A stretch of DNA of 16,606 nucleotides from Candidatus Woesearchaeota archaeon (GTDB taxonomy: Archaea > Nanobdellota > Nanobdellia > SCGC-AAA011-G17 > GW2011-AR20). This document shows positions 7,162 through 12,073 of this stretch, piece by piece. The position numbers and the translations under genes were made by a program. The stretch spans positions 1 through 16,606 of the forward strand of contig JAGVZB010000021.1 of assembly GCA_018302915.1 (NCBI GenBank). Direction: 5' to 3'. Every line of letters begins with the position of its first letter. Within the stretch, counting starts at the first letter, position 1. The notes beneath the pieces were generated by a model. That model was given only the letters and a program-made list of their open reading frames with translations. It was not told the DNA's origin and did no database searches.

Positions 7162-7653
7162 TTACTTTTTACTTGTTCTTCCAATTATCATCGGCTTTTG
7201 CCTTATATCGTGCTCTTTTCTCGGCTTTCCAGGAATCTCCTTTGGTTTTTCCTTTGGCATTTCTTTCTGCAAAACTTCCTTCTTTTCTTTTTCCTCCTCA
7301 ACCTTGTGCTCATCAACCTTTGCCTCTATTGTTTCTTCCTTAGGCTTTTCCTTCTTCTTTTCCTTCTTCGGCAATTCTATCTTAACATGAGGCAGTTCAA
7401 CTATGACATACTCAATTTCCCTGTCTTTTTCCTTTATTTTTTCCACTACAGCCTTTACCTTTATTCTTGGCGGAGGATTTTTTCTTCCATGCTTCCACAT
7501 CTCAAGATTAAGATGTTTTCCAATCTTTACGTTTTCATTTTTCATATGTTTTTTTATGAAATCTCTTATTGCTGTAATGGCCCTAGAAGTCCTTTTGTAA
7601 TTAGGAGCCTTTGAAAATTCTTTTCTTAATGGGATTGTATAAAGCCTTTCCAT
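7162..7653 (-). CDS. rpl31e: Ribosomal protein eL31 with charged C-terminal tail
   Basis: eL31 is a large-subunit protein near the peptide exit tunnel. Residues 1 to about 90 match it: MERLYTIPLRKEFSKAPNYKR, then RAITAIRDFIKKHMK, then GKHLNLEMWKHGRKNPPPRIKVK and the final beta strand YVIVELPH. Archaeal eL31 is usually only about 85-95 aa. Here another 70 or so residues follow, dominated by Lys, Glu and Pro (KKEKKKEKPKEE, KVEEEKEKKEV, KEKPKEIPGKPRKEH), with no predicted fold. The gene starts 2 nt after the eL39 stop and is translationally coupled as the third gene of the eS19-eL39-eL31 operon. Confidence 0.92.
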   Translation of the reverse strand: MERLYTIPLRKEFSKAPNYKRTSRAITAIRDFIKKHMKNENVKIGKHLNLEMWKHGRKNPPPRIKVKAVVEKIKEKDREIEYVIVELPHVKIELPKKEKKKEKPKEETIEAKVDEHKVEEEKEKKEVLQKEMPKEKPKEIPGKPRKEHDIRQKPMIIGRTSKK

Positions 7654-7655
7654 TT

Positions 7656-7829
7656 TTATGCCTTGGTTTTAGTCCTTCTCCAGTGCCTTTTTACCTTGGT
7701 ATGCCTTCCCGGATGAACTTTTTTTGACTTGCCATATTTTTTCAGTGAAGTCCAGTAAGGAGCCCATCTAGTCTGCCTTCCTCTCTTTGCCAACCTTAGT
7801 TTTTTTGCCAGGTGAATGTATCTGCTCAT
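7656..7829 (-). CDS. rpl39e: Ribosomal protein eL39
   Basis: A 57-aa very basic protein beginning MSRYIHLAKKLRLAKRGRQT, followed by RWAPYWTSLKKYGKSKKVHP and ending KRHWRRTKTKA. eL39 is a small, largely helix-free protein lining the peptide exit tunnel. The AKK.RLAK..(R/K)Q.R..P.W motif with (R/K)HWRR(T/S)K at the end is diagnostic. Typical length is 50-52 aa, so this one is slightly extended at the C-terminus. The ATG at 7829 overlaps the eS19 TGA (ATGA), indicating translational coupling, and the stop is 2 nt before the eL31 start. Confidence 0.95.
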   Translation of the reverse strand: MSRYIHLAKKLRLAKRGRQTRWAPYWTSLKKYGKSKKVHPGRHTKVKRHWRRTKTKA

Positions 7830-8233
7830 TTTGAAAGTTTGTCAAGGAAAGATTTACCCTTTGGAGTTATCATTCTTCCCTTGTGAACTCCTTTCTCTGC
7901 CTTCTTTATGAACTCTATTGATTCAAGTTGTTGTAAAATTGTCCTTATTATTTTTCCAGAACCAGAAAATGTTTTTTCAGGAACATATCCACGATTTTTT
8001 CTTCCACTGTATTTTACTTTCAGCTTATTTGTGCCTATAGGCCCCCTCAAATATACCTTTCTTAATACTGAAGCAGCCCTCATATACCACCAATCCCCAT
8101 CAACAGGCGGCCTTTCCCTAGACACTCCTGTCTTTACAAACTTGCTCCATTCAGGGGCTTTTATTTTTTCCTTTAAAGCTTCAGCTGCCTTTTTTATCAA
8201 TTCCTGTGTGTTTGCCTCGTATATAGTTGCCAT
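7826..8233 (-). CDS. rps19e: Ribosomal protein eS19
   Basis: eS19 is a winged-helix small-subunit protein of the 30S head in archaea and eukaryotes. The 135-aa chain has the hallmarks WSKFVKTGVSRERPPVDGDW, then WYMRAASVLRKVYLRGPIG and YSGRKNRGYVPEK, then IIRTILQQLESIEFIKK and KGRMITPKGKSFLDK. It is the first gene of the eS19-eL39-eL31 operon. A TATA box 67-75 nt upstream leaves an unusually long 5' leader holding two hairpins, unlike the leaderless layout of most other head genes here. The stop overlaps the eL39 start by ATGA. Confidence 0.96.
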   Translation of the reverse strand: MATIYEANTQELIKKAAEALKEKIKAPEWSKFVKTGVSRERPPVDGDWWYMRAASVLRKVYLRGPIGTNKLKVKYSGRKNRGYVPEKTFSGSGKIIRTILQQLESIEFIKKAEKGVHKGRMITPKGKSFLDKLSK

Positions 8234-8241
8234 CTTATTTC

Positions 8242-8277
8242 GTATCTTGCGATACTAGAGCGGCTATTTTCAATAGC
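8242..8277 (-). promoter_or_regulatory. Two tandem hairpins in the eS19 operon leader
   Basis: On the minus strand the predicted 5' leader contains GCUAUUGAAAAUAGC (8277-8263), a 6-bp perfect stem with a GAA loop. After 7 nt comes GUAUCGCAAGAUAC (8255-8242), a 5-bp perfect stem capped by GCAA, a GNRA tetraloop. The ATG of eS19 follows 8 nt later. The TATA box at 8301-8308 predicts a transcript starting almost exactly at the first stem. It could be an autoregulatory site for a ribosomal protein or an mRNA-stabilising 5' structure. The pairing is seen; the function is inferred. Confidence 0.5.
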
Positions 8278-8300
8278 ACAAATTTTGTTTATGGTGTGGG

Positions 8301-8308
8301 TTTATAAA
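8301..8308 (-). promoter_or_regulatory. TATA box of the ribosomal protein operon
   Basis: TTTATAAA overlaps the cysS stop codon. Initiation about 25 nt downstream would fall near 8277-8280, just at the first leader hairpin, about 45 nt before the eS19 start codon. Confidence 0.5.
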
Positions 8309-9648
8309 GATTTCTTTATCTTATACCCTTCAGAAGTATCCTCAACTTGATAACCTTTCTTCCTTATTGCTTCCCTTATTTCATCAGATTTTTTCCATTC
8401 CTTCAATCTTCTAGGAATTATTTCCTTTCTAACATTTTTTAGATTTAATCCAAGCACTTTGTCAAATTTTAAAGCCAATGAATATTTTTTCCTGCTTCCT
8501 ATTTTGTTATCCCTTAACACCTGCCATAGTATTGATAATCCCTTAGGAACATTCAAATCATCATTTACTGCCTCCAGGAATTTTTTATTGTATTGCTTGA
8601 CATCCCCTTTTGAATTTTTCTTGTTTTTTAATTCAAGAATAATATTTTTTAATTTTTCAAATGATATTCTTGCTGATTTCAGTGATTCCATATCAAAATT
8701 TAATCTTTTCCTGTAAATTGTTGTTAATGTCAAATATCTAAAGTCCAGAGGATCAAATCCCTGCCTTTCCAGTTCTGATATTGTATAAAGACCTCCAGTG
8801 GACTTGGATATTTTTTTGCCCTTGAATGTAAGCCATTCTGCATGCAGCCAATATTTCACCCATGGTTTTTTTCCAAATGCAGCCTCTGACTGCGCAATTT
8901 CATTTGTATGATGAACCGGAATATGCTCCCTTCCTCCAGTATGAATATCAAACTGCTTTCCCAAATATTTTGAAGACATGGCAGAACACTCAATATGCCA
9001 TCCAGGATATCCTTTCTTACCTTCAAAATCCCATTCCTGCTGCCTTACTCCCGGCTCTTCAGAAAATTTCCACAAGGCAAAATCCGTCTTGTTCCTTTTT
9101 TCTTTAATGCCTATTCTCTTTCCTTCCTGCAATTCTTTTATGTTTAATTTTGCCAGTTTACCATAATCTTTTAATTTAGAAGTATCAAAATAAATTCCGT
9201 CAGATGTCTTGTATGTATAATGCTTTTTTGTTAAAACATTGATTAAATTAATCTGTTCTTTGATGTTGTCTGTTGCCCTGGCAATGATGCTTGGTTTTAT
9301 TATGTTTAACTTCTTGCAATCCTGCTCAAATACTTTTGAATAATAATCTGTTATTTCCCTTGCTGTCTTTCCTTCCTTCTTTGCTGCTTTTTCTATTTTG
9401 TCTTCCCCTGTATCCTCGTCAGAAGTCAGATGGCCCACATCAGTGTAATTCATAACATGCTTTACCTTGAATTTGTTGTAAAGAAGAACTCTTTTCAGGA
9501 TATCATTGAATATATAAGTCCTCATGTTTCCAATGTGCTGGTACCAGTAAATTGTAGGTCCGCAACTGTAAAAACCAACACCATTGGATTTTATAGGCCT
9601 GAATAATTCTTTCTTTCTAGTTTGTGTATTGTACAACCTTAGTTCCAT
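8302..9648 (-). CDS. cysS: Cysteinyl-tRNA synthetase
   Basis: A class I synthetase that charges tRNA-Cys, 448 aa. The HIGH motif is HIGN (38-41, in YWYQHIGNMRTY) and the KMSKS motif is KISKS (279-283). The zinc site for cysteine recognition is intact: Cys29 (YSCGPT), Cys221 (GWHIECSAMS), His246 and Glu250 (VHHTNE). The stretch TGGREHIPVHHTNEIAQSEA differs from the common GGxDLxFPHHENExAQSE and resembles what I recall of CPR/Patescibacteria CysRS, which suggests shared ancestry or transfer. The C-terminal region, with ERLKEWKKSDEIR-like text, is the usual helical domain. The gene starts 5 nt after the HEPN stop, so it is probably co-transcribed with the MNT-HEPN pair or uses a TATA-like TAATATAAAAA inside the HEPN 3' end. 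Confidence 0.97.
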   Translation of the reverse strand: MELRLYNTQTRKKELFRPIKSNGVGFYSCGPTIYWYQHIGNMRTYIFNDILKRVLLYNKFKVKHVMNYTDVGHLTSDEDTGEDKIEKAAKKEGKTAREITDYYSKVFEQDCKKLNIIKPSIIARATDNIKEQINLINVLTKKHYTYKTSDGIYFDTSKLKDYGKLAKLNIKELQEGKRIGIKEKRNKTDFALWKFSEEPGVRQQEWDFEGKKGYPGWHIECSAMSSKYLGKQFDIHTGGREHIPVHHTNEIAQSEAAFGKKPWVKYWLHAEWLTFKGKKISKSTGGLYTISELERQGFDPLDFRYLTLTTIYRKRLNFDMESLKSARISFEKLKNIILELKNKKNSKGDVKQYNKKFLEAVNDDLNVPKGLSILWQVLRDNKIGSRKKYSLALKFDKVLGLNLKNVRKEIIPRRLKEWKKSDEIREAIRKKGYQVEDTSEGYKIKKSL

Positions 9649-9653
9649 ATATC

Positions 9654-10076
9654 CTACTTTATTTTTATATTAACAATATTTTTTAATTTTTGTATTATTT
9701 TTAATATGCTTTTTTCATTTCTTTCCAGATATTCCAACCTAATCATTACACCTCGATAAGCAATGTCATTTCTAGCTCTTCTTAATTGATCAATTATATT
9801 TATTTCAAACATCGAAAACTCCTTATAGAATTTAGCAAGATAACCAACCAATAATTCATGACTTAAAGATTTGTATCCATCAACAGACATTACAGCAGTT
9901 ATTAATTCTTTTATTATTTCATAATAATCTTCTATTATTAATGTGATAAATTCATTCTTATCCAAACTTTTAACATTTTTTTCCCTTAACTCTACAAGCT
10001 TTAATAATGATTTGGCTTTTTCTTTGTCTTTAACCACCTTGCTTATTTCATTTAAATTTTCATCCCATTCTTTCAT
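9654..10076 (-). CDS. HEPN-domain protein, toxin-like partner of MNT
   Basis: HEPN proteins are all-helical and many are metal-independent RNases with an R-x4-6-H catalytic motif. Paired with MNT nucleotidyltransferases they form toxin-antitoxin modules, where the MNT partner modifies or masks the HEPN toxin. This 140-aa helical protein has the motif region QLRRARNDIAYRG (98-109): Arg102-Asn-Asp-Ile-Ala-Tyr107. The position expected to be His is Tyr107, so it may be a weak or inactive RNase, or belong to a variant subfamily. Its start immediately follows the MNT stop (TGA then ATG, no gap), so the two are surely co-translated. A TAG stop ends it. AT-rich composition sets it and MNT apart from cysS. 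Confidence 0.8.
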   Translation of the reverse strand: MKEWDENLNEISKVVKDKEKAKSLLKLVELREKNVKSLDKNEFITLIIEDYYEIIKELITAVMSVDGYKSLSHELLVGYLAKFYKEFSMFEINIIDQLRRARNDIAYRGVMIRLEYLERNEKSILKIIQKLKNIVNIKIK

Positions 10077-10601
10077 TCAAAACACCATAAAATAACCATA
10101 TAATTTCTCACCATTTATTAAATTATTTAATAACTCCTTATTTAAATTCTTTATATTTGGTTCAAATAATAAATTAATTTTTCTATTTAACAGTTTTTCA
10201 TATTTTATTAAGTTTAAATCTAATTCTTTTGATTGAATGAATAAATCTACATCACTATTTTCTGTATCTTCTCCTCTTGAAGCTGAACCAAATAAGATGA
10301 TACAATTCGGTTTAAATTTTTCCTCTAAAAAATCAGTTAAACCCAAAGTTTTTATCCTAAACAAAAGATTTTGTTTTTTTAATAACTTAAACATTTCATT
10401 ATTAATATTGGCTCTAAAACTTGGATAGATATACTTCTTTTCTTTAGTAATCAGATTTTCTCTTAATAATGATTTCAAATGGTTTGTCACTGATATCTGA
10501 GCTAATTTTATTCTCCTAGACAATTCTCTTATTTGAAAGTCCTTTTTTGGAAAGTCAAAAAATTCCTGCAATAATTTATATCTGCTATAATTTTGTATCA
10601 T
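10077..10601 (-). CDS. MNT nucleotidyltransferase with N-terminal winged helix
   Basis: A 174-aa two-domain protein. Residues 1-65 form a winged helix-turn-helix (FQIRELSRRIKLAQISVTNHLKSLLRENLI with a wing near KKYIYP). Residues 95-174 form a minimal nucleotidyltransferase with ILFGSASRGEDTENSDVDLF: Gly105-Ser106 and the metal ligands Asp117 and Asp119 (GS-x10-DxD). In MNT-HEPN modules the MNT protein is the antitoxin, shown in some systems to AMPylate the HEPN toxin. The attached winged helix suggests it also represses its own promoter, which carries AT palindromes. The gene is first in the operon, directly followed by HEPN and then cysS. The start at 10601 is at the conserved N-terminus, with no Shine-Dalgarno. 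Confidence 0.9.
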   Translation of the reverse strand: MIQNYSRYKLLQEFFDFPKKDFQIRELSRRIKLAQISVTNHLKSLLRENLITKEKKYIYPSFRANINNEMFKLLKKQNLLFRIKTLGLTDFLEEKFKPNCIILFGSASRGEDTENSDVDLFIQSKELDLNLIKYEKLLNRKINLLFEPNIKNLNKELLNNLINGEKLYGYFMVF

Positions 10602-10606
10602 ATGTT

Positions 10607-10628
10607 ATATAATTATATCATTTGATAT
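10607..10628 (-). promoter_or_regulatory. Palindromic promoter/operator of the MNT-HEPN operon
   Basis: Two overlapping inverted repeats lie directly upstream of the MNT start. ATATAATTATAT (10607-10618) is a perfect 12-bp palindrome. ATATCA-tt-TGATAT (10615-10628) has perfect 6-bp arms. The second includes TGATATAT, a TATA-like element about 20-30 nt from the start codon. The layout suits autorepression by the MNT winged helix. AT-only palindromes arise easily by chance in this composition, so support is moderate. Confidence 0.4.
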
Positions 10629-10670
10629 ATAAATGTTTCTGTAATCTTGTATTGTGTAATTTAATCATAT

Positions 10671-10685
10671 AAAAAGAAAGAAAAG
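10671..10685 (-). terminator. Pyrimidine-rich terminator of the pilin operon
   Basis: Fifteen to thirty nt after the pilin stop the transcript reads CTTTTCTTTCTTTTT, a U-rich tract of the kind that terminates archaeal RNA polymerase. No hairpin precedes it. Confidence 0.4.
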
Positions 10686-10699
10686 TTAATTTAAATAAC

Positions 10700-11215
10700 T
10701 TATGAAACTACAACAATTGCCTCCACTTCATTGTCAAATACTGTGTTTGTCAGACCATTCAATGTAAACTTGCATGTCTTTGTGCCCAAAGAGCCTTTTT
10801 GTGATTTAACAAGAACCTGCAACCTGTCTTCTGCTCCTGGAATCAACGTCCTTATTACTTTTTGAGATGCACCGTCTGTAAATGTACATGTTATCCCCTG
10901 ACCCAAAGCCTGCAATGTTCCTGTCAATCCGGAATAAGTCTGACCTTCCTCCAAATTAGTCACCTGAACAACAAATCCAGAAGTTTTTCCTGAATCAATT
11001 CTTACTGTCTCTGGAGATACCACCAATGCGCTGCTAACACTTCCTCCCAAATCATCCAGCTGCTTATTTGCATCGGCAAAAACCTTATCGCTTAGATCAG
11101 TAGTCTGTGAAAATATCCCCCTGACGAATATCAAACCCAGGGATAAAAGAACAACACCAATAACAATTATGATAATCGTGTTCATAGATAATTCAAGAGC
11201 ACCTCTTTTATTCAT
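10700..11215 (-). CDS. Type IV pilin / archaellin-like protein
   Basis: Starting at ATG 11215 the protein reads MNKRGALELSMNTIIIIVIG, then a continued hydrophobic helix to about residue 31. KRG-A-LELSMNT before a long hydrophobic helix is a class III (type IV pilin-like) signal, cut by a PibD-type peptidase after the basic residue and glycine. The mature 165-odd residues have a beta-rich C-terminal domain (about 60-171) with two cysteines (in GITCTF and TKTCKF) that probably form a disulfide. The start at 11215 is chosen over an in-frame ATG at 11230 because it places the basic residues next to the processing site. GGAGGGTGG lies just upstream, and ATG overlaps the preceding stop as TAATG. 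This is a secreted pilus subunit or pilin-like surface protein, likely co-expressed with the membrane protein upstream. Confidence 0.8.
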   Translation of the reverse strand: MNKRGALELSMNTIIIIVIGVVLLSLGLIFVRGIFSQTTDLSDKVFADANKQLDDLGGSVSSALVVSPETVRIDSGKTSGFVVQVTNLEEGQTYSGLTGTLQALGQGITCTFTDGASQKVIRTLIPGAEDRLQVLVKSQKGSLGTKTCKFTLNGLTNTVFDNEVEAIVVVS

Positions 11216-11754
11216 TATACCACCCTCCATCTGCCAGCTTCTTCCTTATACTGAATATTTAAATTTCCTAATCTAGGGAATTCCCTGTTTATGAATATCA
11301 AGCATAAATAATCTGTTTTGTACAAATCCAGCTGCTGCATTGTATTTTCAGATGGATCTCCAATCCTGAAATTACCATCTTTTATTCCATTAACAGAATA
11401 CAATACTACTTTATCCCTATCCTGACCATTTTTCCAATAATCACAATCGTCTATTTCTGCAAAAATATTAATCAGGTTATCGCTCTCCAAGGTAATGTCA
11501 ATAACTGAATCCTGGGCTTTTTCCACCTCAAGAATTTCAAACTGGTTGCTAATCAAGATGTTCTGATTCTGCATGATATTTATCCTTGGCTCATTCATCT
11601 CATTTATTGTCAGGCCAGTGTATGTAATAACCCCGAGATAAAGGAATACCGAGAACATCAAAACAGCAAACAAAACAGTTATTATTTTTGTATGTCCTGT
11701 TGTAGGAGAAGGAATATTATTCAACAGATTTTTCAAACTTTGTTTTTTGGGCAT
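11215..11754 (-). CDS. Single-pass membrane protein upstream of the pilin
   Basis: I do not recognise a family. The 179-aa protein has a short basic cytoplasmic N-terminus (MPKKQSLKNL), one membrane helix at about residues 23-46 (KIITVLFAVLMFSVFLYLGV) and an external domain of about 130 residues with two cysteines (CDYW and DYLCLIF) and alternating beta-like segments. It may be a pilus assembly partner or minor subunit, because the pilin start overlaps its stop (TAATG). The gene has a perfect Shine-Dalgarno GAGGTGAT with 4-nt spacing and a TATA-like element about 37 nt upstream, predicting a short-leader mRNA. Confidence 0.75.
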   Translation of the reverse strand: MPKKQSLKNLLNNIPSPTTGHTKIITVLFAVLMFSVFLYLGVITYTGLTINEMNEPRINIMQNQNILISNQFEILEVEKAQDSVIDITLESDNLINIFAEIDDCDYWKNGQDRDKVVLYSVNGIKDGNFRIGDPSENTMQQLDLYKTDYLCLIFINREFPRLGNLNIQYKEEAGRWRVV

Positions 11755-11757
11755 TAA

Positions 11758-11765
11758 ATCACCTC
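11758..11765 (-). promoter_or_regulatory. Shine-Dalgarno of the pilin operon
   Basis: GAGGTGAT on the minus strand is fully complementary to the 16S rRNA tail and ends 3 nt before the ATG at 11754. It fixes this start and shows that this operon uses a leadered, SD-led message. Confidence 0.7.
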
Positions 11766-11784
11766 ATAATTAGTAAATATCCTG

Positions 11785-11794
11785 TTTTAATAAA
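11785..11794 (-). promoter_or_regulatory. TATA box of the pilin operon
   Basis: TTTATTAAAA, about 36 nt upstream of the start codon, would initiate transcription near 11765, giving a leader just long enough to carry the Shine-Dalgarno sequence. Confidence 0.4.
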
Positions 11795-11803
11795 TGTTTT
11801 GGA

Positions 11804-11877
11804 TGGGGCGAGCGGGATTTGGACCCACAACATCACGAGCTTCAGTCGTGTGCTCTCCCAGATTGAGCTACCGCCCC
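11804..11877 (-). tRNA. tRNA-Phe (GAA)
   Basis: A complete 74-nt cloverleaf. Acceptor GGGGCGG pairs with UCGCCCC (one G-U), discriminator A. The D arm is GCUC/GAGC. The anticodon arm is CACGA-CUGAAGC-UCGUG with anticodon GAA. The variable loop is AUGUU. The T arm is GUGGG-UCCAAAU-CCCGC. There is no intron and CCA is not encoded (UCC follows). A TATA box lies 28 nt upstream. It sits 37 bp downstream of tRNA-Asn on the same strand, each with its own promoter. Confidence 0.96.
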
Positions 11878-11900
11878 ATATCCATCTTAGAAGAAATTTA

Positions 11901-11910
11901 TTTTATAAAT
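11901..11910 (-). promoter_or_regulatory. TATA box of tRNA-Phe
   Basis: ATTTATAAAA, centred 28 nt upstream of the tRNA 5' end, in the short gap after tRNA-Asn. Confidence 0.55.
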
Positions 11911-11950
11911 ATAACGCCTGAGGCAAGATTTGAACTTGCGACCGCACGGT

Positions 11951-11964
11951 CTCTGCCAGCTGGA
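11951..11964 (-). other. Canonical tRNA-Asn intron at 37/38, 14 nt
   Basis: UCCAGCUGGCAGAG lies between A37 and A38. Bulge-helix-bulge fit: the central helix CUGU (32-35) pairs with GCAG of the intron (three Watson-Crick plus one G-U). Bulge 1 is U36-A37-U and bulge 2 is A-G-A38, each cut after its second base. The outer helix is the anticodon stem. The remaining intron is a 7-nt loop, so the inner helix is absent or minimal. Confidence 0.8.
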
Positions 11965-11971
11965 TAACAGC

Positions 11972-12002
11972 TTCACAACCAAGCTAAATTTTCAACAAAG
12001 TT
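11972..12002 (-). other. Non-canonical tRNA-Asn intron at 30/31, 31 nt
   Basis: The intron begins AACUUUG and ends GGUUGUGAA. Bulge-helix-bulge fit: the central helix CACA (25-28) pairs perfectly with UGUG at the intron 3' end. Bulge 1 is C29-G30-A and bulge 2 is A-A-G31, each cut after its second base. The inner helix ACU/GGU gives 3 bp. The outer helix is weak (24-32 and 23-33 only). The boundary is fixed because G31 must come from the mini-exon to pair with C39. Confidence 0.75.
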
Positions 12003-12055
12003 CGTGTGCTCTACCAGGCTGAGCTACTCAGGCTTAGAAATAACACTCAGAATTT

Positions 12056-12066
12056 AACTTAAAAAG
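12056..12066 (-). promoter_or_regulatory. TATA box of tRNA-Asn
   Basis: CTTTTTAAGTT, centred about 28 nt upstream of the tRNA 5' end, between it and the PLD gene stop. Confidence 0.45.
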
Positions 12067-12073
12067 CTTACTA

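Larger units (their letters stand above)
11915..12033 (-). tRNA. tRNA-Asn (GUU) with two introns
   Basis: The outer parts form an archaeal tRNA-Asn. Acceptor GCCUGAG pairs with CUCAGGC and the discriminator is G. The D arm is GCUC-AGCCUGGUA-GAGC, the variable loop CGGUC and the T arm GCAAG-UUCAAAU-CUUGC. Between A26 and the variable loop there are 62 nt instead of 17. Removing 12002-11972 (31 nt, after position 30) and 11964-11951 (14 nt, after position 37) joins CACG + GCUGUUA + ACCGUG. This gives a perfect stem CACGG/CCGUG and loop CUGUUAA with anticodon GUU, and a mature length of 74 nt. Both junctions fit bulge-helix-bulge geometry (see the introns). The middle exon is only 7 nt. CCA is not encoded. 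A single-intron reading leaves either no U33 or a broken stem, so two introns are preferred. Confidence 0.85.

Noticed and set aside
7198..7614. A long plus-strand open frame opposite eL31, rich in Phe and Leu
   Set aside because: It is the complement of the Lys/Glu-rich eL31 tail; its composition is explained by AAG/GAA codons on the other strand, and the eL31 fold is certain.
11969..11985. A hairpin AGCUU-GGUUGUG-AAGCU that looks like an anticodon arm with GUG (His)
   Set aside because: It is not joined to the D and T arms, and the acceptor lacks the tRNA-His G-1:C73 pair. The flanking arms are those of tRNA-Asn, and removing two introns restores a perfect GUU arm. It may still be an alternative fold of the precursor.
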